From: Glandiceps talaboti
Taxonomy: Eukaryota; Hemichordata; Enteropneusta; Spengelidae
Direction of reading: 5' to 3'
Assembly (NCBI RefSeq): GCF_964340395.1
Contig: NC_135559.1
Span: 20,892,611 to 20,956,610 of the forward strand
Length of the DNA stretch: 64,000 nt
Shown here: in pieces, positions 39,101 to 53,815 of the stretch
Position numbering within the stretch: position 1 is the stretch's first letter
Layout: every line of letters starts with the position of its first letter
Translations under genes and position numbers: made by a program
The notes under the pieces: model-generated
What the model saw: the letters and a program-made list of their open reading frames with translations, nothing else
What the model was told of the DNA's origin: nothing
Databases searched by the model: none

Positions 39101-42100
39101 GTGTGAACGCATTTAAAGCTGACTCGGTTCTAAATCTTGGTGCATATTCATGAGGTCGACACCTAGAAAATGAACCATGTGTACATTTCTTTTGTCTTTT
39201 GTTAGTTAATTTATGCGGGTAAACTGTGTCTTCACTAACATTTTCCACTAAAAGTTTCAAAATTGTCTTGTTTTTTGAAGGACTACTATAATAATATTTC
39301 ACCGCCCTTGCTTTATTGTCATATCAGGAAAGTCAAGAACTTGACAAAAGCTATTCAAAACAAAGTAATCAAAGTTGTAAAACCAAAATGGTGCCGTGGA
39401 GAGTTGTGTCTGGTCATGTTCTGATCATGGAAGTATAACCCACGGTCTGATCTAGTAGCAGTATATCAACGACGAATCTACATTACAAACAAACAAACAA
39501 ACAAACAACAACACACACACACACGGTGATATTAAAAAGCACGCAACACAAAGGTTGGTTCACATCCCTCGCATCAGTACCGGTACCCATTCTACTGAGT
39601 TATAAATATAAATCACATTCTCAGCTACAACATTGAACTTGTATGATACAAAAATCTTCAGAATGTGCTGGCCATATTTTCACTACCGGCATTGGCAGTC
39701 ACCATCACTGCCTTTAAAAAAAATTAATACAGATAAATGGAAGCAAAAACAATCCTCTTGACGGTAGTTTAGTAGTCAGTTATGAATTATGTAACGTTAA
39801 ATAACGCTATTCAAATATTTCCCTCTATGCCTCCCATATACCGATAGTAAATCTTCAAACATCCATACAGACATGCGGACTTTGCTCCCTACTAGATACA
39901 TCCATGTTTTACGTTACTTTCGTATTGCAAATTTAGCTGATGATGTCATGTCAAAGCCACGTGGTCTAAAAACCTGAATCTCCGTACATACATTTCGATA
40001 TGAAATTATTTATCCGTGATGTTTAGAATTTTGGTCGGTCAATATAGTTTCAATGACCAAGTGTGACCCCCACTGATGTCTAAAGTACTAATATCAGTAC
40101 CTGACCGGCCATGGCCATGGCCTTGTTTTTGTTTTTGATTTTCTTCAATATTCAAATCTACGTAATGTCTGGTTTGTTAGGCCATAAATTCCAAGCATAT
40201 TTACCATGATATCACAAATATAGACCAGTTACAGAAAGTAATAAGTGTCAGCAAAATACTGTAATATCGACACTGTTTCACGGATTTTAGGGACGCTGGT
40301 GCTTGGATTATTTTACGGTTGACATTACCTAGCCAGTAATATAAGGAGTAGTACATGGGTATTTTATCCCTGGACTCTCTGTCTGTTTATATCGAAATGG
40401 AATAAGCTGAAACAGTTCTTCTTTGAGCAGGAAATATGTTGTGATTATGGATATTATATATATACATGTATATAATTGCCAACACATCGGCAACGAGAGT
40501 AATGACATTGACTATACGTAATATGTAAAGATGTAGTGTAAAATTGGAATACGGTCGTCAGGAACTAGATTAGGGTAGGGGGAGGCTCAGGAGAAAAATT
40601 GTTGTCACGGGAAAAAAACGAATTGGGACGTGCGTGAAAATTCGGATTGTCTGAAAGGGGCCCGGAGTCACGTACAAATATTTTGCTCATGAGTTGAACC
40701 AAATTTAACTCCAGGAGCAGACGTTTAACAAGCGTATTTTTAAAAGGGTGACTGGCAGAGAATGTGTGTCTCTTGAAGGGTAGACAATATACTCGCGATA
40801 GACTATGGGTTTCAGGCCACTGTGTCAGACGTGGTCTTGGAGGAGTCAGTACAATTCCTCCAAGAGTGGTAAGAGGCCAAGCCTGAAATAGACGGGTTTG
40901 CAAGTAGAAGTTTACATGCCTTGTCTGTGGTTTACATTGTGCACGCAAAACATCCCACAAAACCGGCCATAACTAAAGCGGCATATCAGTAAATATGAAA
41001 AACGTGATCTTGGTAATTTGGATACCAGTTCTGAAAATATTCTCCGGGAAAATAGGTTAAAATGAACATCAAGATAGCTGCCTATTTCCCATTGTTTATA
41101 AATCGTCAAGAGGTTAAGCTATCCACTCAGATGAACCACTCTTTGTCACTTTATAATCTGGCATTATACATGGGATAATTTCCAAAATGTACATGTTTTA
41201 TCGTTTCATTTTGGACTTTATAGAAGTTGATGACTAAAATTACCTTACCCTCGATGAAAGTTATGAATGCGACTAGGTTTTACCATAGACAGGGTGGAGG
41301 GTCTATGGTTTTACCTACTAGAATTAGTTGCGACAAGATTGTAAATGCACATGGGCGAGTTTTGCCAGATTGCTTTATTTCAAGTGATTTGAAAATTGTG
41401 AATGGCGGACTTGGCCGTGGTCCATCGAATTGTCGAGTACTACCGTGGTGGCACTAGTCGTTCCTCACTGGAACGGCAAGTGCCACCTTATGGCGATATT
41501 TATTGTCTTTGAACCTTTCTCAACAAATAAATCACACATAACTCCCCAAACGCTTCCATTCTAGAAATCCGGTGCCGACCCTAAACCTTTTTAATAAAGA
41601 AGAAAAATCAGTAAAATCGAGAAAATTGTGAGTGAAGTCTTGCCAGAAATGGTCATCAACTTAAAAAAGACAATAAAAAAACGCAGTTCTTCCAATCTGG
41701 AATGCAGAGCAGATGTCTTTGAAATAGAATTATTTAGTTTGGTTTAAAATTTAGTTGAAGTGGGCACAAAACTTGATTTGGTTCTGACTGTTCTGAATTT
41801 AGGGACACGAAATCGTCTCCCTGATGGCAGGAGTTCAAAGTGTTGGGACATAATGTGGCCTTTGTCATTTACCATTTTCCCAGCTTTGTTTTGTACACGA
41901 GATGTAAACATTTCATTCAAATTAGTCTACTTTTCACTCAATACTTTACTAAACACATTTACAATTTTGTTCAAGACACTCTTGTAGCTAGTCCCTAGAC
42001 TACCAAACCAGCACAAAAAAGAAAATGTTAAACCGACTCAAAACTCCGATAGAATGTCTGTAATACCTTGGCATTTACAAAATTTTAGGCCCCTCAATTG

Positions 42101-42185
42101 TTGTAGACAGTAAACTCTAGATTGACATTTCTTGTTAATGAAATCTGTGTTGGCCTTAACATTTGATTTATTATCCAAGACTGTT

Positions 42186-42295
<110 letters not shown>

Positions 42296-42305
42296 GTCAC
42301 CTGTT

Positions 42306-43189
42306 CAACTTTAACATTGTCAATAAAAAGGTCGGGCACTACTTTAGGGTTCTTCCTAAAGTCGACCTTTCGTCCAAGTAGTTTTCTTTACACCAAGTAA
42401 CAAACCTATCAACTTCATCGAAATAAGTACGGTCAGAATTTGACAGGTCAACTAATGCAGAGTTATCAGAATATTTGATAAGTGGATTTGTATCGGTACC
42501 TGATGAGCAGTCATTTGTGTAAAGTGTAAATAGTTTGTGTGAGAGTATCGTGCTCTGTGAGGCACCCCTAAATGTTGAATGGAAGGCTGAACTTAATTTT
42601 TGGTAGCGAACAAACTGGGAAAGGTTGACAAGAAAATCCATTATCCAGAGGATGAGTTTGGGGTTAACGTTTAAATAACTAAGTTTATGAGCCATCATGT
42701 TTGGTTGACTTCTGTTAACGACTGATGAAAAATCAATAACCAATAGTCTTACAAATGAACTTGGTTTTTCAAGATGTGTATACGCATCGTGAAGTAATGT
42801 GAGAGTTGCATTATCAGTACCTCTATTACTTTAATATGTAAATTGGTATGGGTCAAGGTGTGAATGTTTTTGTGGGTTTTGACAAAGTAAAATACGCTCG
42901 AAGCATTTCATCACAATGGAAGTCAGTGCTACAGGACGATGCCTTGGAAGTTTTTAGGGACCGGACAGATGGTAGATGTTTTCCAAATGGTTGATATCGT
43001 ATGATCATTGTACGACCAATTGAACAATCTACTGGAAACACTAGCTAACTGCGATGCATAGACATTCAGTAACCTACCACATATGTTATCAGGACCCATA
43101 GCTTTCCTTATATTTAGTTTCTTAAAAATAGACAACTCGTTTATCACTGATTTCAAATTAACTCTTCTTTTCTTCTTATTTACTCTCAA
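42306..43189 (-). pseudogene. non-LTR RT fragment, inner CACTA copy
   Basis: Counterpart of 29220-30116 with the same frameshifts and the same YSDN substitution. The decay therefore predates the amplification of the CACTA copies. One coding difference was noticed (V to A in the frameshifted stretch near 42940). Confidence 0.8.
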
Positions 43190-43886
43190 GATCTAACCCG
43201 ATGTTATCTATTTCCTTTCCAAAATCGTGAATATCAAAGCGACAGTACATTACAACTTCGCCTCGCCACCACCCTGTGTTGCTTGGCAAGGTGGTAAATA
43301 AAACAAGTTTGCCTTTGGGATTATATTAACTGGGATTGTCGACACTGAATAATCCGGTCAATCATGGCACTGCGCTCATTGTATGTCACGGCGTACAAGT
43401 ATAAACGACGTTCATACTTCCATGACCATAGTTTCTGCGACCTGTCATTTGTTTGACCATAGACACTCCACCTTTGTGGAGGGTCCATGGTTTGATGGGA
43501 TGCGTTAATTCTGGCAAACTTGTTTGGCAAATCGATCTGACGCAATATAGCTTGTGACCGTGGCATGCATAGCTTGGGTCAAAATCTATAACACCATTAA
43601 AGTATAAATAATGTTTAAACTTCCACGATAACACATACCTTTGAGAAATTATACTGACAGTATAATTACTCCAAGCACAGACTATTCTCGTGTCAAACTC
43701 CGACACGAACTTGTTTTTCCTTGAAGAGTATATCTCGTGAGACCTATGGAAATTATCAAAATCTATATTGTAGTTGAAAAGAGCAAGAATGAAAAGAGGG
43801 GAAATTTAAGGGACATCATTTCTATATACACGTGTATTGTGCAAAGAACCCGATATCTTTGACCGCGTTGCCGTCAACCGAGCAAT

Positions 43887-44002
<116 letters not shown>

Positions 44003-44991
44003 AGGTAAGTCATAAACTGAAGGAAAAGTGCTCAATACTGAGAAGTAGAGCTGTATTTACACAAAGTACACAAGTTATGGTACGGAGGCCGTTACGATCT
44101 TCAGACGACTAAATAACGGAAATTCAAGTGATAGAATTCGATGCGCGTTGTTGAGTGACATGGTGGAATGATAGAATGTATTTGTTTTCGTGGACGATTT
44201 AGTGGACGATCTAGTGGAATTAATCTCTAAAAAAAAAACATGAATCATGGTCTGAGTACTTCACAAATGTATTCAATGCTCAAGTCCAAAGTGATGAAAG
44301 TTTCTCGATTTCCATGATCTTATCAGATCCACCTTGATAGACATAAATTCAGGCATTAATGGTGAGATTAATATCCGACTGTAGTCTTTTGGACAAGGTA
44401 ATTACTTTGATAGTCTAGTTCCTATACTGTATCATTACCATTTATACCTCCACTCAAAGTATAGTCAGAGTCGTTACTCTAGAAGTCTTGAAATGCATGA
44501 GATGCAATTTAAAATTCATTTACAGCCACCCACACAGTCATTAACATCATGTCTTTGTTAATAAATCACAAAACTCTAACCAATAACACAGTCCCTCATA
44601 AAGTTAGTGTTTATTGGGACAGTAATGTTCAAATGTGGTATATTTGTCAGCCCATGATGCTACTTATATACTGTTTACATCACCAAAACATTTAGGTTTC
44701 ACTGATTGGGTGAACAACTTTTTGTGCTATTTGAGGGGCTTTTGGCTAGACGTGGTTTAGTTAGAAACCATATTGGCATCCAGACTATTACTTTGAAGGA
44801 GATCATTGAAGAACAATAAAAATAAAACTCAAGGTGTGGATATGGGATCAGTGTGGCATTCTACATAGACATTCTCCAACAATTCTTGTAGACATGTTAT
44901 GTAACCATTTTTTCTTCACGAAAGGCATGTTCCCACAGGAATCAATGGGGTAGGGGTTTCTAACATTGTCTTTTGAAAGTAAATTACATGT

Positions 44992-45378
44992 ATGTCAAAA
45001 CTAAAATTATTGTATTTACTAAGAGATGAAATTCTTAAGAAAATTGAAAAGTGGTTATTGGTGGTCATAAACTCGACGTTGTTCGCTTTTTATGAATATC
45101 TAGGCGTGATTATGTCAAGCAGTGGTCTATGGTATTTAGCGCTTGCAGCTCAAGCGAGTAAAGCAATGATTGCGGTCATGAGTCAACTTGCAAAACTTGG
45201 GGACCTCCTAGTCAAAACTAAATTTAAAAGTTTTTGACTGTAAACTATTACCGATATTAAATTATACAGTGGAGATTTTGGGTTTTAATAGGTCTACTCA
45301 TGGATTCTACTTCCATGGTCTACTGAAACTGAACGTGTTCAAAGTAAATTTCAGTGTTATATTTTGAGTCGTATATAA
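44992..45378 (+). pseudogene. second LINE fragment, inner CACTA copy
   Basis: Counterpart of 31937-32300, but with 26 extra bases at 45299-45324: an 18-bp imperfect palindrome plus a duplicated GGTCTACT. Confidence 0.75.
45299..45316. repeat. 18-bp palindromic insertion with 8-bp TSD, inner copy only (site f)
   Basis: CATGGATTCTACTTCCAT between GGTCTACT (45291-45298) and GGTCTACT (45317-45324). The outer copy has the empty site with a single GGTCTACT at 32236-32243. Confidence 0.85.
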
Positions 45379-45659
45379 ACATATATGTAGTCTTTGAGTA
45401 TGGGAGCTACAAAAATGCTTGACAAGTGTTCATTACGGGAAGTAGGCTGAAATGTTTTGAGATTGCTGAACGAGAGCTGCAAAACTTTAACCTCAGACCA
45501 CTTCTCCTCAGCCCTGGTTCAAGTTCTTAGGTCATAGTGGTGTAAACTACATCTCAGACCACAATGTAGTGACCTGAGACTACATGTACATGTCGGCCCT
45601 ACCTACTGGTATATTATGTAACTGCACTTGACGCCAGTGTGATTTCTAACTAAACTGTG

Positions 45660-46781
45660 TTATTGAAAGAACCGATGTGACGTCATCTGTTTTCTTTGTA
45701 CCTGACACAATCCTAGCTGCTGTATTTTGGGCATGTTCAAGAGGGACAATGTTTTTAGCTGGCAGCCCATACAGAAGGGCCATTCAGTAGTCAGGTATCG
45801 ATGATATAAGTGCATGACCAAGGTTCTGACAAACTCCGTTTGTAAGATACTGGCGTATGCGACCATAGACAGTGGAGGGGCCCCCTCCACTGTCAATGAT
45901 GCGACCTATTGTTCGGGGGTGAAAAAGAACTGATCTACATGTCAACGAGATGTGCTTCTTGAGGTTATAACGGTCATCAATTGTTACACAAATGGTACAT
46001 GCTGAATCCACTAACTGCACAGAAGACGATCCCATGTTGATGTGGTTCATGAGACGAGGAAGCCTGTTGAACTGAGACGTGATAAGGAGGACCTCGGTTT
46101 TGCCATCATTAAACTAGCTTATTTTGGGTCGTTTAATATCATGTGCAACAGTTTCCATAGACAGTGGAGGGGCCCCCTCCACTGTCAATGATGCGACCTA
46201 TTGTTCGGGGGTGAAAAAGAACTGATCTACATGTCAACGAGATGTGCTTCTTGAGGTTATAACGGTCATCAATTGTTACACAAATGGTACATGCTGAATC
46301 CACTAACTGCACAGAAGACGATCCCATGTTGATGTGGTTCATGAGACGAGGAAGCCTGTTGAACTGAGACGTGATAAGGAGGACCTCGGTTTTGCCATCA
46401 TTAAACTAGCTTATTTTGGGTCGTTTAATATCATGTGCAACAGTTTCCATCTTAGTTACTGTAGTTGACGTATGTGATTGGGGAAATATATTGGTAAATC
46501 TGGTTGTCGTCTGCATGTTGTTGCATATTGAGATTTTGATGTCGGATTAGCTTTCCAAGTGGTGATGTGTATAGACAGCATACGCGTGTAAGAGTGGACC
46601 AAGCACAGGGTTTTGTGACACTCCACACTGCAAATGTTTGGTTTCTGATATGCCTTGTACAGAAATGGACTGTTGTATATCTTTGAGGTATAAAGACTCT
46701 AGTCGAATGCCTGTAATACCGAGCTCGGAATAAACTTGAAATTATGCTGGAGTCAGAATTTACGGGGGGGGGCATGAACAA
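45660..46781 (-). pseudogene. third LINE fragment (RT palm to C-terminus), inner CACTA copy
   Basis: Minus-strand L2/CR1-like RT relic. 46781-46452 contains YTSPLGKLIRHQNLNMQQ followed by HADDNQIYQYI, where the usual Y of the YADD box is H. Then KTEVLLITSQFNRL, MNHINMGSSSVQLVDSA, VTIDDRYNLKKHISLTCRSV, RQYLTNGVCQNLGHALISS, LLYGLPAKNIVPLEHAQN and ARIVSGTKKTDDVTSVL. The order of blocks is that of a LINE palm, thumb and C-terminal region. It is broken by frameshifts, a palindromic insertion (45865-45898) and a 292-bp tandem duplication (45865 to about 46448). Confidence 0.8.
45865..46448. repeat. 292-bp tandem duplication, inner CACTA only
   Basis: The unit starting at the palindrome (CCATAGACAGTGG) and running to ...GTGCAACAGTTT occurs twice with a period of 292 bp (CCATAG at 45863 and 46155). 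The junction shares CCAT with the sequence after the second unit (CCATCTTAG), a microhomology-type border. The outer copy has one unit split by the inner element. Confidence 0.9.
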
Positions 46782-46921
46782 AATTGAGGTTCAAAGGGAG
46801 GGGGGCATGACAATTGTGATGGTCTGAAAGGGCCCCCGAATATTCTGCTCATGATTTGAACCAAAATTAAACCTCAGGAGCAGTTGTTTACCAAGTAAAT
46901 TTACATTTGTATAAGTGTATG

Positions 46922-47024
<103 letters not shown>

Positions 47025-47962
47025 GCCGTATGTCTCCTTCTCTCTTGCTCTATCTCTCTGTGTGGAGACTTTGTTGAACATTCAAACCACAGGAGCAATC
47101 GTTTACCTTGTACTTTGCAAAATTGTTCACTTCATTTACCTACCACACATTTAATTATTAGGCAGCCAATGGCCAAACGAATGTGTGTGTCTGCCAAAAT
47201 ATCTATGTATTAGTTAAAGCGTAGGTAATACAGTTGTAAAATAATTTAATGAGAGTACAATTTGGGTATTGAAGACAATTTTCAAGTACTTTATGGCTTC
47301 CAATAATGTGTATGGTTTGAAATATTATGCCGCTAAATGGCCTCCTACATGTCCTTATTTTTCAAACAATTGCCTACTGTGGGAGGGGGACACACCCTCC
47401 CCACTAGTTATCGAAGGGGGGTGCCGTTTCTGTCAAGACATAGGATTCAAAAAGAAAACTCTGCTGGTTAAGTTTTTCCAAGTACAGGTTACAGCCCAAT
47501 GAGCCCACATCCATTTGTAAAGAAATCTCTATGTCTGATATGTATGGACACTGAAGTTGATTTCCACTGTTAGCTTACAGTGTGTCATATAGTGTACCAT
47601 ACTGTACTTCTCTGACGTGTATGGGGAGGGGGTAATGTATAATTGCATATTAAAATATGTGCAGCCGGGGGGGGGGGGTATGGACGTCGCCATCTTTCAA
47701 GCGCTAAATTACCTGTTAATCGAGATTTGTTTCAAAACATTAGCATGGTTGATAATATATGTGAAAGGGGTAAACTAAGAATGGTTTCTGGGATCGCCTA
47801 AGTCAACACGACATATATTGTGGATGGTCTGAGATATTCGATTACGATTCACATCGTCCGATTTCCAATCGTCCCAATATCCATATTAACATTCTTTATC
47901 GTTTCAAAATCACAAAAATGCATATGTCGTGGTGGGGTGAGTACCGACTCTAGTTTGGTCTC

Positions 47963-48076
<114 letters not shown>

Positions 48077-49224
48077 CCCCTCTCTCTCGTCTCCGTATCG
48101 AAACTTATTCAGTCATAAAATCATCAGGTTTCTGACAATTTCCAATACCTGTTACAAGAAAGACTGCAGTACAAGAATATTTGGTTAGCTACATGTATTA
48201 CATCTGATGCCTTATACGTGACACGCACGATAATTGTCCAGTTTGCATCAGAGGGTGTGCCTCGCCTTCTGTACATGTGCCGTACGTCTGGCTTGTCTGT
48301 CAGTGTCACATTTTGCTTCCCCTCTTCAGTTTTCTCAGATGTTTTAAGAATTTAAACATAGTCAGTGTCTGATCGACAAAAATTCTTTCCACTGAAGTTT
48401 AGAAAACATTTAGTGCAACTCTACGTAAACGTCATGTTGATGCATCATACATCATCATGAGACGTCACATTGACCTCACACTTCGCTTCGCGCTTCCTTC
48501 AACGTCCGGTCGTTATGAAACTAGTTCGAAGGCTTTCGCTAGCGATAGCGTGGCCAGTCTTGTTTTACTGCGTAATCGTCTAATGTTTTCCAAATAATTA
48601 TGAATTAATTTATCTTTTTGTTTACACTTTGGGTATTTTACTTGCTATTAGAACTCCCGGGCAACTCATATTTAATTTTCCAACCTTAGAATTTGTTCAA
48701 TGATCGTCAGGTTTGAGTACTTTCCTAAGCCGGTCCCACAACTGTTATACTTATAAGTTATAGCTGGGCGTTGTGACCGGTAACCGGCTATTATCTACAT
48801 CACTGCCTACTAGGTACGTCAAAAACACACCGTTCGCACATGTGAGCCTGATTTTAGGCAAAATATCGGGCTATTAGAGTGCATACAGGCCCTTTTGTTC
48901 GCTTGTATTGTTTGCATTTGGTATTTGGCATTTCGCACGTTGTTTATTTGCACCATTCACAGTGTCTTATCATGCTTTGTGTAACTTGTAAGCCTAATCG
49001 ACAACTGGGCCAACGGTTTTTACTAGACAAATTTGAAACAAATTTTGCGTCAGTTTGATGGTAAACCTGCTATATTGACTACCAAACTTAGTTAACCCCA
49101 GTTATTTTTACTCATGTTGCATCACCATATATTTAGAAAGAGTATATATGAAATATGAGAGCCATGTGAAACTTCTTCAGTGCAAAATGGGATGAAGATA
49201 TGAGGGCAAAGTCAGTGCTCCTTA

Positions 49225-49378
49225 TAGTCTCGCTGCCAGACTCGAGACTATCGTCCCTAATCTGTTTACCGAGCGGCGCAGCCGCGAGAAGAGCGGGACC
49301 AGTCCCCCTCTATTCTCGCGGCTGCGCCGCTCGGTAAACAGATTAGGGACGATAGTCTCGAGTCTGGCAGCGAGACTA
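49225..49378. mobile_element. 154-bp hairpin MITE in inner CACTA copy
   Basis: 66-bp arms TAGTCTCGCTGCCAGACTCG... (49225-49290 and 49313-49378) around a 22-nt loop, flanked by TGCTCCTTA on both sides (49216-49224, 49379-49387), an 8-9-bp target duplication. The short open frames seen here are only the hairpin read in both directions. The loop is inverted relative to the other copy. Confidence 0.85.
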
Positions 49379-50394
49379 TGCTCCTTACAGCAGTTTGTTT
49401 TTCCCGCATATGCATACATTACCCATAATCCTTTTAAGTATTCTGCAGATATCTGTGCAATGTGCACTCATGACTCATGAAAATCTGGAATGCACTGATC
49501 GAAGCCAATTGTACAGTTATACTATAAAAACAGGAGTTATGAGTATAATTGAAATAAAACAAGAGAATAAGAGATGAGGGCCCTCAGAATCGTCACGTAG
49601 AGTGATATAACAGTTACATGGATGCCGGGCATGTACCCATAGGTACGGGCCCGGGGGGGGGGGGGTTCTGCATGCCGAACGTCATTAAGTATTTCCTTTA
49701 CTTTGGTGCTCATGATCGTAATTTGGATGATGCCCAAGATATTTGAGGCGTGAATACCTGTTGTTCTTCTAAAGGCTTGTTTATTACTGTGAAGATCACA
49801 CCCTAACACTTAATTGTTCTATAAACGACACATGGACAAGAATACTATTCCCATAGAGGTTAGTCTAGTTAATTCCTGATGGACCGTATTTCGTTCAGCG
49901 TTACGTTGTACATAACACGGTCAGTCAGAAACTATAGACGACATGGACGACATGGATGCCATATAATATTCCCAATAGTCACTCAATTTTACTTAGCTAG
50001 AAATAATGTCCACAGACTCAAATCTGTCAGCACGTCTCTACTGTGAGTTTGTTGACGCTATTGGCCGGTCAGGTTTGTTAAGAAGCTCCATACACTAGCA
50101 ATATTTGTGGCCCAATTTTAAACTATTATTGGAAACGATTGTCATGTCATCTAAATCTGTATTACTATGCATCAAACGCGTAGAAATGTGAAACACGTTT
50201 AGTGGTGGCGGTATGTAGTGCATAATGAAAAGGCGTACTACGAACATTTATTTCAAAATGAGCCCTGTGATATTACAATCTACGTACGTCCTAACCATGT
50301 AGTTCATATCATAAGCCTGCTTATATACATACATATGTATCGAATACACTAGCTACACGTATAGCGTTTATGTACGTATTGATTGCAAGCACGG

Positions 50395-50653
50395 TAGATT
50401 TGAATATTCATTTGTTTACTGCCCGGTTATGGGGGTGAACTCATGAATATATTCTGAACTAAATGCAAATGTATTCAAATCACTTCCGACTCGCAATCTG
50501 AACTATTTTTCAGATCGAGTATAATCCGATTAGACAGGCGCTAATGGGAAAGTACAGAAACGTCCACCTCATCAGCATAAAAGTACAGAATTGAACTCAA
50601 TCTGAACTATAGTACGGAAAGTGTCGTAAACTGTACTATTTTTTCTACTAGTG
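50395..50653 (-). repeat. CACTA terminal inverted repeat, inner right
   Basis: Complement of the left TIR; followed by ATG (50654-50656), the second half of the inner target duplication. Confidence 0.9.
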
Positions 50654-50656
50654 ATG

Positions 50657-51210
50657 TCAACGAGATGTGCTTCTTGAGGTTATAACGGTCATCAATTGTT
50701 ACACAAATGGTACATGCTGAATCCACTAACTGCACAGAAGACGATCCCATGTTGATGTGGTTCATGAGACGAGGAAGCCTGTTGAACTGAGACGTGATAA
50801 GGAGGACCTCGGTTTTGCCATCATTAAACTAGCTTATTTTGGGTCGTTTAATATCATGTGCAACAGTTTCCATCTTAGTTACTGTAGTTGACGTATGTGA
50901 TTGGGGAAATATATTGGTAAATCTGGTTGTCGTCTGCATGTTGTTGCATATTGAGATTTTGATGTCGGATTAGCTTTCCAAGTGGTGATGTGTATAGACA
51001 GCATACGCGTGTAAGAGTGGACCAAGCACAGGGTTTTGTGACACTCCACACTGCAAATGTTTGGTTTCTGATATGCCTTGTACAGAAATGGACTGTTGTA
51101 TATCTTTGAGGTATAAAGACTCTAGTCGAATGCCTGTAATACCGAGCTCGGAATAAATTTGAAATTATGCTGGAGTCAGAATTTACGGAGGGGGGGGGGG
51201 GCATGAACAA
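50657..51210 (-). pseudogene. third LINE fragment, right half in the outer CACTA copy
   Basis: Resumes the LINE relic on the far side of the inner CACTA copy; contains the HADD-type RT box. It lacks the 292-bp duplication seen in the inner copy. Confidence 0.75.
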
Positions 51211-51350
51211 AATTGAGGTTCAAAGGGAGGGGGGCATGACAATTGTGATGGTCTGAAAGGGCCCCCGAATATTCTGCTCATGATCTGAACCAAAATTAAA
51301 CCTCAGGAGCAGTTGTTTACCAAGTAAATTTACATTTGTATAAGTGTATG

Positions 51351-51473
<123 letters not shown>

Positions 51474-52410
51474 GCCGTATGTCTCCTTCTCTCTTGCTCT
51501 ATCTCTCTGTGTGGAGACTTTGTTGAACATTCAAACCACAGGAGCAATCGTTTACCTTGTACTTTGCAAAATTGTTCACTTCATTTACCTACCACACATT
51601 TAATTATTAGGCAGCCAATGGCCAAACGAATGTGTGTGTCTGCCAAAATATCTATGTATTAGTTAAAGCGTAGGTAATACAGTTGTAAAATAATTTAATG
51701 AGAGTACAATTTGGGTATTGAAGACAATTTTCAAGTACTTTATGGCTTCCAATAATGTGTATGGTTTGAAATATTATGCCGCTAAATGGCCTCCTACATG
51801 TCCTTATTTTTCAAACAATTGCCTACTGTGGGAGGGGGACACACCCTCCCCACTAGTTATCGAAGGGGGTGCCGTTTCTGTCAAGACATAGGATTCAAAA
51901 AGAAAACTCTGCTGGTTAAGTTTTTCCAAGTACAGGTTACAGCCCAATGAGCCCACATCCATTTGTAAAGAAATCTCTATGTCTGATATGTATGGACACT
52001 GAAGTTGATTTCCACTGTTAGCTTACAGTGTGTCATATAGTGTACCATACTGTACTTCTCTGACGTGTATGGGGAGGGGGTAATGTATAATTGCATATTA
52101 AAATATGTGCAGCCGGGGGGGGGGGGTATGGACGTCGCCATCTTTCAAGCGCTAAATTACCTGTTAATCGAGATTTGTTTCAAAACATTAGCATGGTTGA
52201 TAATATATGTGAAAGGGGTAAACTAAGAATGGTTTCAGGGATCGCCTAAGTCAACACGACATATATTGTGGATGGTCTGAGATATTCGATTACGATTCAC
52301 ATCGTCCGCTTTCCAATCGTCCCAATATCCATATTAACATTCTTTATCGTTTCAAAATCACAAAAATGCATATGTCGTGGTGGGGTGAGTACCGACTCTA
52401 GTTTGGTCTC

Positions 52411-52530
<120 letters not shown>

Positions 52531-53661
52531 CGTATCGAAACTTATTCAGTCATAAAATCATCAGGTTTCTGACAATTTCCAATACCTGTTACAAGAAAGA
52601 CTGCAGTACAAGAATATTTGGTTAGCTACATGTATTACATCTGATGCCTTATACGTGACACGCACGATAATTGTCCAGTTTGCATCAGAGGGTGTGCCTC
52701 GCCTTCTGTACATGTGCCGAACGTCTGGCTTGTCTGTCAGTGTCACATTTTGCTTCCCCTCTTCAGTTTTCTCAGATGTTTTAAGAATTTAAACATAGTC
52801 AGTGTCTGATCGACAAAAATTCTTTCCACTGAAGTTTAGAAAACATTTAGTGCAACTCTACGTAAACGTCATGTTGATGCATCATACATCATCATGAGAC
52901 GTCACATTGACCTCACACTTCGCTTCGCGCTTCCTTCAACGTCCGGTCGTTATGAAACTAGTTCGAAGGCTTTCGCTAGCGATAGCGTGGCCAGTCTTGT
53001 TTTACTGCGTAATCGTCTAATGTTTTCCAAATAATTATGAATTAATTTATCTTTTTGTTTACACTTTGGGTATTTTACTTGCTATTAGAACTCCCGGGCA
53101 ACTCATATTTAATTTTCCAACCTTAGAATTTGTTCAATGATCGTCAGGTTTGAGTACTTTCCTAAGCCGGTCCCACAACTGTTATACTTATAAGTTATAG
53201 CTGGGCGTTGTGACCGGTAACCGGCTATTATCTACATCACTGCCTACTAGGTACGTCAAAAACACACCGTTCGCACATGTGAGCCTGATTTTAGGCAAAA
53301 TATCGGGCTATTAGAGTGCATACAGGCCCTTTTGTTCGCTTGTATTGTTTGCATTTGGTATTTGGCATTTCGCACGTTGTTTATTTGCACCATTCACAGT
53401 GTCTTATCATGCTTTGTGTAACTTGTAAGCCTAATCGACAACTGGGCCAACGGTTTTTACTAGACAAATTTGAAACAAATTTTGCGTCAGTTTGATGGTA
53501 AACCTGCTATATTGACTACCAAACTTAGTTAACCCCAGTTATTTTTACTCATGTTGCATCACCATATATTTAGAAAGAGTATATATGAAATATGAGAGCC
53601 ATGTGAAACTTCTTCAGTGCAAAATGGGATGAAGATATGAGGGCAAAGTCAGTGCTCCTTA

Positions 53662-53815
53662 TAGTCTCGCTGCCAGACTCGAGACTATCGTCCCTAATCT
53701 GTTTACCGAGCGGCGCAGCCGCGAGAATAGAGGGGGACTGGTCCCGCTCTTCTCGCGGCTGCGCCGCTCGGTAAACAGATTAGGGACGATAGTCTCGAGT
53801 CTGGCAGCGAGACTA
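53662..53815. mobile_element. 154-bp hairpin MITE in outer CACTA copy
   Basis: Same arms and flanks as 49225-49378, but the 22-nt loop (53728-53749) is the exact reverse complement of the loop at 49291-49312. Confidence 0.85.

Noticed and set aside
49222-49467. Minus-strand frame with LAARLETIVPNLFTERRSRE, repeated in mirror order
   Set aside because: It is the hairpin MITE read through both arms.
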